A DNA stretch of 64,000 nucleotides from an uncultured Oscillospiraceae bacterium. GTDB lineage: Bacteria > Bacillota > Clostridia > Oscillospirales > Ruminococcaceae. Shown one piece after another: positions 1 to 8,813 of this stretch. The notes under the pieces were generated by a model. The model saw nothing but the letters and a program-made list of their open reading frames with translations. It did not search any database and was not told the DNA's origin. The position numbers and the translations under genes are program-made. The DNA is taken from positions 62,001 through 126,000 of the forward strand of contig CAJUPO010000007.1 in NCBI GenBank assembly GCA_910588145.1, written 5' to 3'. The first letter of the stretch is position 1. Every line of letters begins with the position of its first letter.

Positions 1-607
1 TGTCCATATGAAATCTTTTAAATTTACCCAATATACGGTTTATAATCTTTACCGTTTTCTTATTTTTATTATGATAACAATATCTCAGGATAGAATTATT
101 AAGTTCCTGTTCCTGAAATAAGTTAACCATGTATTTTTCATTTTTGTTCAAGTATTCGTTATTTGAAAAAGCATTTGTTCCGTACGTATATGCAAGAATA
201 CCAAATTTAATTCCTTTGACATTAATTATTAAAGGCTTCTTTTTCTCAGAAGAAAATACTCCTGTATGTGCAAATCCGATTTTATTCAGTGCTTTTACAG
301 TTGATTCAATTCCTTTCGTACCTCTGTCAAGGCAATGATTATTAGCAGTCGCAGCAAAATTTATACCGGATTTAAAGGCACTTTCCGCAAATTCATAAGG
401 TGAATTGAATCTATATTGTTCATTAGTCAGATTTGAATTATCAAAGGAAATTGGAGTTTCCATATTTGACAGCACATAATCTGACTCATTGAAATAATCT
501 TTCATTTTTTCAAAAATAGTATCGAAATTATATCCGCTATCTGTTTTATATGCTGTGACCATTTGCGCCTTGCACATAACATCGCCTAAAAATGTTAGTT
601 TAATCAT
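1..607 (-). CDS. CapA-like (PGA_cap) metallophosphatase-fold protein, 3' part cut by window edge
   Basis: The frame opens at ATG 607 and stays open for 202 codons to the window edge, so the C-terminus is missing. It begins MIKLTFLGDVM and carries NMETPIS and ATANNHCLDRG, the metal-binding signatures of the CapA / poly-gamma-glutamate capsule family (calcineurin-like fold). Family members act in capsule or surface-polymer assembly, but no signal peptide or membrane anchor is visible at this N-terminus, so it may be cytoplasmic. It is the last gene of the operon in this window, starting two bases after the flippase stop codon, which suggests coupled translation. The family is clear; the substrate is unknown. 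Confidence 0.85.
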   Translation of the reverse strand, partial: MIKLTFLGDVMCKAQMVTAYKTDSGYNFDTIFEKMKDYFNESDYVLSNMETPISFDNSNLTNEQYRFNSPYEFAESAFKSGINFAATANNHCLDRGTKGIESTVKALNKIGFAHTGVFSSEKKKPLIINVKGIKFGILAYTYGTNAFSNNEYLNKNEKYMVNLFQEQELNNSILRYCYHNKNKKTVKIINRILGKFKRFHMD

Positions 608-609
608 AA

Positions 610-2166
610 TTATTTTCCTCTGTGTATAAACTTACTTATATGAAGCTTTCTGTCAAACTTATCAAATAAAAACTTTCGTTCTGTTTTATTAAGCATCAAG
701 ATTATATTGATTATCAGACCAATTAAACCCAGCACACCAGCTGATATAATTAGACTGAACCAAGAACCTGACGGCAATATTTTATGAATAAAATGATAAA
801 TAACAAGCAGCAGAACAGACGATATTACAGTATTAATTACCTGTGGAAAAAACTTATTCCATTTATATCCCAGATACTTAGCTGTAACCGGAAGCATAAA
901 AGTCATGTTACGAACCAAATTAACAAATGTGCTTACACCGGCAACCGCATAAATGCCTAAATCAGTAAATTTAATAAGCAATGTAGTAATCAGAACTGAT
1001 ACCGCACCGCTTGATACCATGGCAATTGCATTAGGCTTTACCTTATTTACAGTAGAGAATACGTTATAAAGAATTTGAGTACCGCTTGTAAACATATATC
1101 CTAAAATCGCAAGTATAGAAAGAATCTGGAGCAGCTTGGCGTCCTGAGTCGGAACCCAAAGTGAAAAAAATTCTTTTCCCAGAGTAATAACTATAGCAAT
1201 AGGAATTGTCAGAATAATTGAAGTTATCTTCATTGCTCTGTTAATGTCTTTTAGTACGGCGTCCTTATTGCCGCCGGCATAATTTATTGTCAGTTCGGGA
1301 GCAAAGGCATTTCTTATGGATATTGACATCTGCTGCATATAGTTTGGAATAATTTTAGACAAAGATAGTATTCCCATTTTTGTAGCGCCTAAAAATACAT
1401 TGCAAATAATCAGGTCAAGACCGGACAAAAGCATATTGCCCACGCTTGAAATTGAATTCCACATACCCGAGCCAACAAGCTCTTTGATGGCGCTTTTACT
1501 GCAAATTTGTTTTCCGAAAATGTATACTCTCAGTTCAGGAGTCAGCTTATGGGTATTATACCATCCGGCGAACAGATTTATCGCTGTCATCAGAGTAGCG
1601 GCAATACCAACATAATATACCTTGGGTGAGAAAACAACAAGAAGCGAGACCAGGAATAAACATCTGATTACTGCCGCAAGCATCTGCGGTAAATATGTTC
1701 GGTCAAGCCTGTTTGTAACATATGTTCCGCAGTCCCAGTTCGGTAATCCCGTTGTAATAAAGAAATTAAAAAATACAAATCCGAATAAGCACTTAACGTC
1801 CATCATAATATTTTCGGGAACGTCTGCAATATGCTCCAGCCTTGCAATCAAATAAATTGCCGGAATAATTAAAATCGCAACAATTATAAGATTTCCCCAG
1901 AACACGGAATTATAAAATAAATTCGCTTTTTTGTAATCCTTTTTTACATATGATATAGCAATGAATCTGCAGGCCATACTGTTCAGAGCAGTTACAATAA
2001 GCTGAGCATAAGTAACAAAATTATTAGCAAGAGTTACAAAGCCGTTGGCTTCAACACCAATATTTTCAACTATAAAAGGAGACATCCAAAAATTAATAAT
2101 AATATTTGTTACAAGAACCATCAAACTGCAAACTACATTTACAATGGTTTTTTTATTGGCACCCAT
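610..2166 (-). CDS. Wzx-like polysaccharide flippase (MATE/MVF superfamily)
   Basis: This 518-residue protein is almost entirely hydrophobic helices, about 12 to 14 membrane segments, without a soluble domain. The N-terminus (NKKTIVNVVCSL then NFWMSPFIVENIG) and the pattern of short charged loops match oligosaccharide flippases of the Wzx/RfbX type. These move lipid-linked repeat units from the inner to the outer face of the cytoplasmic membrane. Its place in an operon with a Wzy-like polymerase and several glycosyltransferases supports that role. The substrate would be the repeat unit made by the rest of the cluster. The superfamily is certain; flippase rather than another MATE-like transporter is inferred from context. 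Confidence 0.88.
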   Translation of the reverse strand: MGANKKTIVNVVCSLMVLVTNIIINFWMSPFIVENIGVEANGFVTLANNFVTYAQLIVTALNSMACRFIAISYVKKDYKKANLFYNSVFWGNLIIVAILIIPAIYLIARLEHIADVPENIMMDVKCLFGFVFFNFFITTGLPNWDCGTYVTNRLDRTYLPQMLAAVIRCLFLVSLLVVFSPKVYYVGIAATLMTAINLFAGWYNTHKLTPELRVYIFGKQICSKSAIKELVGSGMWNSISSVGNMLLSGLDLIICNVFLGATKMGILSLSKIIPNYMQQMSISIRNAFAPELTINYAGGNKDAVLKDINRAMKITSIILTIPIAIVITLGKEFFSLWVPTQDAKLLQILSILAILGYMFTSGTQILYNVFSTVNKVKPNAIAMVSSGAVSVLITTLLIKFTDLGIYAVAGVSTFVNLVRNMTFMLPVTAKYLGYKWNKFFPQVINTVISSVLLLVIYHFIHKILPSGSWFSLIISAGVLGLIGLIINIILMLNKTERKFLFDKFDRKLHISKFIHRGK

Positions 2167-2178
2167 ATAACATTTTCC

Positions 2179-3429
2179 TTACTTGACAAATTTTCTTATC
2201 ACCCTTTTAGCCTTTGCAAGGCACTTGTTAAATCCCTGGCGAAACGGGTGATTACATAATTTATATACATCAGTATTATAGAACCACTGAAGCTCTTTTG
2301 GTAAATCTGAACATTTCAGATTCTTTCGCATGATCTGCTGTGTTTTTGAATAATAAACATTTATTACGTGTGAAGGAATATTTCTTTTATCATAAAAAAG
2401 CTTATGAAAGTTTTTGAGATCCGACTGAGTATATTTGAAATCATAATCCTGAGCGTTTTTACCCTCGGCAATTATTTCAAGTATGGTTCTCCAGCACTTT
2501 TCGCATTTACAGCAATTTTTACCTCCGGTGGACCTCCAGCATACTCGTAGGGGAATATTAATTCCGGTTCTTTCAGCAAATTCTGTAATATTGTGCACCT
2601 TATCCTGACGGTCAAATTCATAGCCGTCATGAACCACATGAGTACTTCCGAATTTAACAAAATTATCAATAGCAGGAGATGAAGCACAGGTTATCTTTCC
2701 TTTTTCTGAGGCTGTGAAAGTTGAGGCAAAGTAAACGATTTTTTTATTCATGGCTGAACAAACAGGAGCGGCATGACCGATTACCCCTATTCCGTGCTGA
2801 AATCCATGCCACCAGTTATCACCGCTTATCTCCCTTACCTTTGCACTTAAAACCGATTCTTTTGTAAATGACCTGAATTTGGATTTAATAGTTATATATT
2901 CAACTCCAAACTTTTCAGCGGTAGACTTCAGATGCTTTTCTATGTTAGACCATCCTTCAGTATCATTGAGCTTTACATCAGCCCCCCAAATTGTCATAAG
3001 CAGAGGTTTTTCTTCTGAATGTTTTACAAGTGTATTGAAAGCGTCAACTCCACCGCTGAAAAATGCAGCTGTGCCTTCTCCATTATAGCTGTTTTTTTCT
3101 AAAATATCAACATTAAAGCTTCCTTTGAAATCCATGTGGGGATACATATCAAAGTATCCTTTTTTAAATTCAGAAATACTTTCATAGAACGCTTTGTCAC
3201 AGCGCTCCGCATGAATTTCTGCGTCATATACCCACGCAATAGGAAGAATATTGCAGATAAACGGAACAATTGCCGTACTTTGTGAAATACAGGATATATC
3301 ACGGCTGTATTCAATAAAGAAACTTTCTTCCAAATTAAAAGCTTCTTTCCATTCACCCGTAACTTCATATTTATATTCAATGCGATTTCCTATTATAACC
3401 GGAGCCAAAATATTTATAGCATTTCTCAT
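2179..3429 (-). CDS. QueC-like PP-loop ATPase in a glycan cluster
   Basis: A 416-residue soluble protein. Residues 125-130 read SGGVDA, the PP-loop of N-type ATP pyrophosphatases, which adenylate a carboxyl, carbonyl or amide group. Four cysteines at 297, 306, 309 and 312 form C-x8-C-x2-C-x2-C, the zinc-site spacing of QueC (7-cyano-7-deazaguanine synthase). The protein is nearly twice the usual QueC length of about 220: it has about 120 extra N-terminal residues and a long C-terminal tail. No other queuosine gene is nearby. In a polysaccharide operon it more plausibly modifies a glycan precursor, for example by amidating or otherwise activating a sugar carboxylate; that is inference. A true QueC paralogue is the alternative. 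Confidence 0.7.
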   Translation of the reverse strand: MRNAINILAPVIIGNRIEYKYEVTGEWKEAFNLEESFFIEYSRDISCISQSTAIVPFICNILPIAWVYDAEIHAERCDKAFYESISEFKKGYFDMYPHMDFKGSFNVDILEKNSYNGEGTAAFFSGGVDAFNTLVKHSEEKPLLMTIWGADVKLNDTEGWSNIEKHLKSTAEKFGVEYITIKSKFRSFTKESVLSAKVREISGDNWWHGFQHGIGVIGHAAPVCSAMNKKIVYFASTFTASEKGKITCASSPAIDNFVKFGSTHVVHDGYEFDRQDKVHNITEFAERTGINIPLRVCWRSTGGKNCCKCEKCWRTILEIIAEGKNAQDYDFKYTQSDLKNFHKLFYDKRNIPSHVINVYYSKTQQIMRKNLKCSDLPKELQWFYNTDVYKLCNHPFRQGFNKCLAKAKRVIRKFVK

Positions 3430-3462
3430 ATTAATAAATCTCCTATCAAATAAAGTCTGTAT

Positions 3463-4560
3463 TTAAAGCGCTGCCTTCTCCAAAGCGTAGTAATCTTTTT
3501 TTAATTTTTCAACAGAAACACATGGAGCAGTATAATTTCTACTTTTAATAATTTCAACTGCTTTTTCTGTTTCCTCTTCTCCGGAAATATATATAATTCC
3601 CGAATCGCAGAGCCATGTTCTGTATAAATTCCCCACTTTTCCTGTGGTATTATCCAAGGCTATGCATGGCGTACCTGTTATAACGCTGAAAATCATACCA
3701 TGAAGCCGATCAGTAATAACAAGCTCCGATTTCTTAAATTCTTCCCATATTTCATTTAAACCGTCAAGCTGTTTTTCATAAGGTGCAGCATATTCCGGAT
3801 TATATGTATCCGTAAAATTTATTTTGTCAGAGCTTTCAGCGGCGGCTTCTTTTAATTTTTCAAGAAGTATTTCAGTCTGGGCGTTCTTTTCCTTATCCTG
3901 TCTTGTACAAAACAGAATGCCTTTTCTTTCAGTATCCGGCAAGTCCGGTTTATAGGACAGAACTATATCCGGAACAAGTGCGCCGTTACAGTTAAACAGT
4001 TTCTGTCTAATCTTCTCACTTTTTTCTTCACGGGTAAATATCCATAGATTTTTATGGGATTCATATATTCTTTTAGCTTTTCTGACAGACTTAGAATTAT
4101 CAGTATAATCAATAGACTGAGGAAAAATTACTATCTTAGCATTCTTTAGATTTTTTACTGCTGAAAGTCTAATCTTCTCCTGTGAGGGATAAAGCTCGCC
4201 CATATTGCCCCCACCCATTAAAGCACATAAATTTCCATATTTATCAGTAGTTTTTTTTAAACAAATTAAATTTTGAACATACTGATTCTCGGTTATATTT
4301 ACTATTTTTTTATTTGGTAAAATATTAGAAAGAAAACTTATTTGTGCGGCTGTTATCGCTTGATCACCTTTATTTCCATATTCAGGAACACCGATCATAA
4401 ATACAGTATCAGCGTCATATTTTTTATAAATACCCTTATTTTTTAAATATCCGCAGATAAGTGATCTACAATATTTTACCGGATTCAAAACGCAATTTAC
4501 AGATTTTTTTATAAAGCGTTTTGCTTTTTTCAAATACAGGAAAGCTTTGTTATCTTTCAT
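3463..4560 (-). CDS. Polysaccharide pyruvyl transferase family protein
   Basis: This 365-residue protein shows the order of motifs of the polysaccharide pyruvyl transferase family (PF04230): GNKGDQAI near residue 60, MGGGNMGELYP around 115, IFPQSIDY around 150 and ITDRLHGMIFS around 290, followed by GTPCIALDN. The family transfers pyruvate from phosphoenolpyruvate to make pyruvate ketals on sugars, adding negative charge to exopolysaccharides or wall polymers. It overlaps the preceding glycosyltransferase by four bases, so the two are translationally coupled. Some family members act in other roles, but the cluster context favours glycan pyruvylation. Confidence 0.88.
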   Translation of the reverse strand: MKDNKAFLYLKKAKRFIKKSVNCVLNPVKYCRSLICGYLKNKGIYKKYDADTVFMIGVPEYGNKGDQAITAAQISFLSNILPNKKIVNITENQYVQNLICLKKTTDKYGNLCALMGGGNMGELYPSQEKIRLSAVKNLKNAKIVIFPQSIDYTDNSKSVRKAKRIYESHKNLWIFTREEKSEKIRQKLFNCNGALVPDIVLSYKPDLPDTERKGILFCTRQDKEKNAQTEILLEKLKEAAAESSDKINFTDTYNPEYAAPYEKQLDGLNEIWEEFKKSELVITDRLHGMIFSVITGTPCIALDNTTGKVGNLYRTWLCDSGIIYISGEEETEKAVEIIKSRNYTAPCVSVEKLKKDYYALEKAAL

Positions 4561-5504
4561 TTTTTTCGTTCCCTCCGAAGAACAGCGCCCGGAAAAGCAT
4601 AAAACATAAGATGTTTCACAAACAGCTTGATACCCAAATGCCCAGCTGCCTTAACAGTAAAATATTTTCTTGAAATTCTGAATATATTTTCGGCTGTTTC
4701 TTCATCATTCGGCTTTGCCTCACACCACAGAGGAATATCAAATCTAAGATTCCATATAATTGCGTAAAGCTTCAGTTCGCTGTCTCTTTCAGAAAAATAC
4801 TCAACTGCGCTTACACGATTTTCCACCTGATGCATGACCTTGTTTTTATTGTATTTGCAGTTGCTTATACTTCCGCTGCGCTGAACATAGTGATACATCT
4901 GCTTTTTTGTAGAAACTATTTTATTGCATTTTTCAAATATTTTATACATAATAGCGGCGTCTTCAAACAGTCTTCCGACAGGAAACTTTATATCATCAAA
5001 AAGCTCCCGCTTATATAGCTTATCCCAAGCGGCATTATTCACAATACTGTTACTTAAAAACAGATTTTTCACAGCCTCCCGACCGCTTAAAGTCACCGGA
5101 TTATTTTCACTGTACTTGGGAATTTCTTTTCCGTCATACGTAAATATTCTTCCGCAGGTTGAAAGATCAGCCTCTGCCCCAAGAAGGTTTTCCATAAGCA
5201 CCGAGTACATATCCGAATCGATATAATCATCGCTGTCAACAAAACCCCAAAAATCCCCTGAAGCTATTTCCATACCGGCATTTCTTGCGTCTGAAAGACC
5301 GCCGTTTTTCTTATGAATTACTTTTATCCGACTGTCCTTTAGAGAATATTCGTCGCATATTTTACCGCTGCTGTCCGTTGAACCGTCATCCACAAGTATA
5401 ATTTCAAGATTTTTATAGGATTGATTTATTATTGAATCCACACATTTACGCAGATAATTTTCAACATTATATACAGGAACAATAATACTGATAAGATTTT
5501 CCAT
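4557..5504 (-). CDS. Family 2 glycosyltransferase
   Basis: A 315-residue GT-A fold transferase. The N-terminus ISIIVPVYNVENYL, the nucleotide-binding DDGSTDSSG near residue 40, and the metal-binding VDSDDYID near residue 90 are the usual GT2 signatures. A C-terminal stretch is basic and moderately hydrophobic, suggesting loose membrane association. It would add one sugar from an NDP-sugar donor to the lipid-linked repeat unit. The start follows the stop of the sugar kinase gene directly and its stop overlaps the pyruvyl transferase start by four bases. The specific sugar cannot be read from sequence. Confidence 0.92.
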   Translation of the reverse strand: MENLISIIVPVYNVENYLRKCVDSIINQSYKNLEIILVDDGSTDSSGKICDEYSLKDSRIKVIHKKNGGLSDARNAGMEIASGDFWGFVDSDDYIDSDMYSVLMENLLGAEADLSTCGRIFTYDGKEIPKYSENNPVTLSGREAVKNLFLSNSIVNNAAWDKLYKRELFDDIKFPVGRLFEDAAIMYKIFEKCNKIVSTKKQMYHYVQRSGSISNCKYNKNKVMHQVENRVSAVEYFSERDSELKLYAIIWNLRFDIPLWCEAKPNDEETAENIFRISRKYFTVKAAGHLGIKLFVKHLMFYAFPGAVLRRERKK

Positions 5505-6530
5505 TTATCTCAATACTCTCCCGTTTCCTCCGCTTTTAAGCAGATTTTCAACATCTTCCGCCGAAGTGCGGTTAAAGTCTCCCTCAATGGTATGCTTTAG
5601 ACAGCTTGCAGCAGCCGCAAACTCAACAGCCTCCTGATTGCCTTTTCCGGTAATCAGGCTGTAAATAATCCCAGCTGTAAAGCTGTCGCCGCCGCCTACA
5701 CGATCAATGATCTGAATATCATATTTATTGGAAAAATAAGCTTTATTTTCATTGCTGTCATACAGCATAGCGCTCCAGCCGTTGCGGCTTGCCGAATAGC
5801 TTTCCCGTAAAGTAACAGCGGCATAGCCACATCCGTACCGACCGCAGATTTCCTTTGCAACAAACTCATATCCGCTGTGATTAAGTTTACCTGATTCCAC
5901 ATCATTATCAGGCGCCTTAATACCCAGGACCTTTTCGGCGTCCTCTTCATTGGCAATACACACATCAACATAAGGCATAAGCGCAGTCATTACTTCTCTG
6001 GCCTTTTCACTGCTCCACAACTTTTTACGGTAATTCAGATCGCAGGATACAGTAATATTTTTTGCCTTAGCGGCTTTGCAGGCTTCAAGGCATATCTGTG
6101 CTAAGTTATCAGAAAGCGCAGGATTTATACCTGTCCAGTGAAACCAGTCTATTCCGTCAAAGATTTCGTCCCAGTTAAATTCGTCTAAATCTGCAAGAGC
6201 TACAGCAGAATATTCCCTGTCATAAATAACCTTAGACGGTCTTTGCGAAGCGCCCTTTTCAAGATAGTAAAGTCCCATACGCCCATTGCCGTATATGATT
6301 TTAGAGGTATCTACACCAAAATATCTCAAAGAATTTACCGCTGCACGTCCCACATCGCTGTTCGGAAGCTTGGTTAAAAAATATGAATTTATTCCGAAAT
6401 TTGAGAGTGAAACGGCAACATTTGCTTCACCTCCGCAGAATGTTGCGTCAAGGGAATCCTTCTGAAACAGCCTGTTATATCCCGGCGCTGAAAGCCTTAG
6501 CAGTATTTCTCCAAATGACAGAACGTTCAT
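5505..6530 (-). CDS. PfkB-family sugar kinase, 2-dehydro-3-deoxygluconokinase-like
   Basis: This 341-residue ribokinase-fold enzyme has the N-terminal FGEILLRLS and FCGGEANVAVSLSNFG, and the C-terminal PfkB signature DRVGGGDSFTAG with the catalytic aspartate. The N-terminal sequence is closest to 2-keto-3-deoxygluconate (KDG) kinases, which phosphorylate KDG for catabolism. No KDPG aldolase or sugar-acid catabolic gene is nearby. The gene sits inside a polysaccharide operon directly downstream of an aldolase fusion and two genes from a CMP-sugar synthetase. A biosynthetic role on a 3-deoxy-2-keto acid or its precursor is therefore inferred. The family call is firm; the substrate is open. Confidence 0.85.
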   Translation of the reverse strand: MNVLSFGEILLRLSAPGYNRLFQKDSLDATFCGGEANVAVSLSNFGINSYFLTKLPNSDVGRAAVNSLRYFGVDTSKIIYGNGRMGLYYLEKGASQRPSKVIYDREYSAVALADLDEFNWDEIFDGIDWFHWTGINPALSDNLAQICLEACKAAKAKNITVSCDLNYRKKLWSSEKAREVMTALMPYVDVCIANEEDAEKVLGIKAPDNDVESGKLNHSGYEFVAKEICGRYGCGYAAVTLRESYSASRNGWSAMLYDSNENKAYFSNKYDIQIIDRVGGGDSFTAGIIYSLITGKGNQEAVEFAAAASCLKHTIEGDFNRTSAEDVENLLKSGGNGRVLR

Positions 6531-6543
6531 ATTTCGTATCCTT

Positions 6544-8124
6544 TCAACTTAATTTTAAATATTTAGGAGCAGTCAAAAACTCAATTTCAGCCTTGCTGCT
6601 GTACATGGAAAGAACATGACTCATTCCTGTATTCATAGCGTCCAGCACCGATTTTTTCGTTATAAGCTCCATCTTTTGTCTTGCATAGTTCTCTGACGTA
6701 TCATGAGAATATCCGTCGAACCCTGCAAGAATAATATTTTTTACACCCAGATCGATAAAAAATTTAATACACATAAGGCCGGCGTTATCCCTTACCGCCT
6801 CTGTATCATTCAGCAGTGCGCTGTACTCTGTCTTAAGATAAACATCATCTTCAGACAGATTGGACGTTATAATATATTTATCCTTAAGACTTCCACCTAT
6901 TTCCCTGAAGCGTCTTAGGTTGCTCAGGAAAATAAAATCTGTTTCAGTCTCACTGTACTTAAAATTAACACTAACAGAAATAACGTCATTTAACTCAGCT
7001 GTTTCTATAATTTTCTCAGATTCATCAACAGAGCTTCGTCCGGGGGCAATAACCAGTACCCTTTTGCCTTTAAGTCTCTCTGCAAGCTCACTTCTGTGAA
7101 GTTCCTGAACCTGACCTCTTTCCATATATTTAAGATACAGCGTTTCAATATAGTTTTTATCAAATTCAACACGCTTATCACTGTCCATAGATTCAAAAAT
7201 CTCATTCATATCCTCGACAGTCAAGGTTTTCTTGTCATCGAGATAGCTTGCATAATTCGGATGTGCATTATGCTTTGCAGATAAATAATTCGGCAGTGAA
7301 TATCCCCAGTAATTGCGCTGATAAAAGCCATTGAGAATTTCATCGATTATATTCAGCAGCGGTTTAAGCACATAAGCACTGCCGTAATTTTCATTTAAAT
7401 ATTCAACAAACAGCTCAGTATTCAAATTACCAGCGCCGCGTCCCATACCATAAACAGAAGAATCAATAATAAGACTGCGGCTGGTTTGAAGCTCAGTAAG
7501 AGTTTGAGCATTGGAATACGCAAGCTGCATATTATTATGAGAATGGAATCCGATCCAAATCTGTTCGGATAAGTTATGTTCAACCATATAAAAAAGACGG
7601 ATCAAATCCCTGTTTTTCATCATGCCGAAACTGTCAACAATATAAAAAGCATACGGTTCCATTAGATTAACTTCTTTAATAAGAGTAAGAAATTCATTGT
7701 CCGTATAGCTTAAGGTAACCATTGCCTGAATGAAAACCTTATATCCCTTGTTTTTTATAGCGCTGCAAAGTTTCAGTGCCTCATCCATATCCTTTTTATG
7801 AAAAGCAACACGTATTCCGTCAATGGACGTACCGTCACACTGCGGAAGATTTTCAGCGTCATAATCGCCGTAATTGATCATTGCCACAAAAAGCTTATTG
7901 CTACGGTTTTCAGGTATAATACTGCGCAGTTCCTCAACTGTTGTAAACTTTGTAACATCTTTGTCATAAGATATTTTCTCAGAAAGAAAACCGCATTCTA
8001 TAATATCAATATCCGCCTTGACAAGTTCTTTAACAATCTTCTTTGCATTATCCCAGCCGAATTTCCATTGATTACAATACCCTCCGTCACGAAGAGTACA
8101 ATCAAGAATGTGCACACTGTTCAT
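6544..8124 (-). CDS. DRE-TIM (HMGL-like) aldolase fused to a C-terminal DUF115/GT42-like Rossmann domain
   Basis: Residues 1 to about 320 form a DRE-TIM metallolyase barrel: LDCTLRDGG (7-15) gives the catalytic Arg-Asp pair, GFHSHNN (192-198) gives the two metal histidines, and MGRGAGN lies at 227-233. Relatives include 4-hydroxy-2-oxovalerate aldolase and isopropylmalate synthase, which make or break C-C bonds next to pyruvate or acetyl-CoA. From about 345 to 526 is a second domain beginning GKRVLVIAPGRSS and later GVKNIILAGFDGYS, which resembles the fold signatures of the neighbouring 290-residue protein. The fusion suggests that the product is handed directly to a partner. Joining pyruvate to a sugar aldehyde to form a 3-deoxy-2-ulosonic acid is inferred. 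Confidence 0.8.
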   Translation of the reverse strand: MNSVHILDCTLRDGGYCNQWKFGWDNAKKIVKELVKADIDIIECGFLSEKISYDKDVTKFTTVEELRSIIPENRSNKLFVAMINYGDYDAENLPQCDGTSIDGIRVAFHKKDMDEALKLCSAIKNKGYKVFIQAMVTLSYTDNEFLTLIKEVNLMEPYAFYIVDSFGMMKNRDLIRLFYMVEHNLSEQIWIGFHSHNNMQLAYSNAQTLTELQTSRSLIIDSSVYGMGRGAGNLNTELFVEYLNENYGSAYVLKPLLNIIDEILNGFYQRNYWGYSLPNYLSAKHNAHPNYASYLDDKKTLTVEDMNEIFESMDSDKRVEFDKNYIETLYLKYMERGQVQELHRSELAERLKGKRVLVIAPGRSSVDESEKIIETAELNDVISVSVNFKYSETETDFIFLSNLRRFREIGGSLKDKYIITSNLSEDDVYLKTEYSALLNDTEAVRDNAGLMCIKFFIDLGVKNIILAGFDGYSHDTSENYARQKMELITKKSVLDAMNTGMSHVLSMYSSKAEIEFLTAPKYLKLS

Positions 8125-8128
8125 TTTT

Positions 8129-8800
8129 TCAGTCCTCCCGAATATCCTGATTACGCATTATGTGATTAAATACTGCGTCTGCAATTTCAAAATCCTCCGG
8201 TTCGTCTATATCGATGCTTTCAATTTCACCGACTTCGGTAATAAACGGTTTATCACCGATTCTTCTGTTAAGCTTTGTCATAACCTCCGAGCGGTAAATA
8301 TAAAATCCGCTTGTTTCTTCAAACAAAGGCTCAAGATCCTGAGTTCGTGGTATATTGTTAAGCTCGTAATTAAACGGTTTGCCGTCCTTCCAAATAAAAT
8401 CCTGAAGCTTTTTAGCTGCAAATGACGAATCATACTCACCGCTTAAAACTGCATTCAGTCCCTTTTCAATACTCTCAGATGAAATAAAGGGAGCTGTTGT
8501 ATGAGTCATTACATAAATATCCGCAGGAACATCTTCGGCAAAGCATTTGAGCACTTCGTTCATTTTTGTAGAATCCTGATCCAAGGATTCGGAACGCTTC
8601 AAATAATTTACCCCCTCAGGTATAAAGTCCTTAATATCAGGATTACTGCAATAAACATAAACCTCATCAATACCGCTGACTTTCAATAGAGTCGAAAGTA
8701 TATAACTGCAAAGAGGTTTCCCGTTAGTAAAGCTCTTTGTATTCTTCTGGGGCAAACGGCGGTTATTCAGTTTCATCGGAACTACGGCAACTGTCTTCAT
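8129..8800 (-). CDS. CMP-sugar synthetase (acylneuraminate cytidylyltransferase family)
   Basis: Start set at ATG 8800 because AAGGAG lies nine bases upstream; an in-frame ATG at 8830 would lie inside the previous gene and lacks a site. The 223-residue protein opens VAVVPMKLNNRRLPQKN, the CTP-binding loop of NeuA/KdsB-type cytidylyltransferases, followed by YILSTLLKV and HTTAPFI. The family couples CTP to 3-deoxy-2-keto sugar acids such as N-acetylneuraminate, legionaminate or Kdo. No NeuB-type synthase is present in the window, so the acid is presumably made by the neighbouring aldolase fusion. Gaps to both neighbours are short, indicating one transcript. Confidence 0.88.
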   Translation of the reverse strand: MKTVAVVPMKLNNRRLPQKNTKSFTNGKPLCSYILSTLLKVSGIDEVYVYCSNPDIKDFIPEGVNYLKRSESLDQDSTKMNEVLKCFAEDVPADIYVMTHTTAPFISSESIEKGLNAVLSGEYDSSFAAKKLQDFIWKDGKPFNYELNNIPRTQDLEPLFEETSGFYIYRSEVMTKLNRRIGDKPFITEVGEIESIDIDEPEDFEIADAVFNHIMRNQDIRED

Positions 8801-8813
8801 AAACATATTCTCC

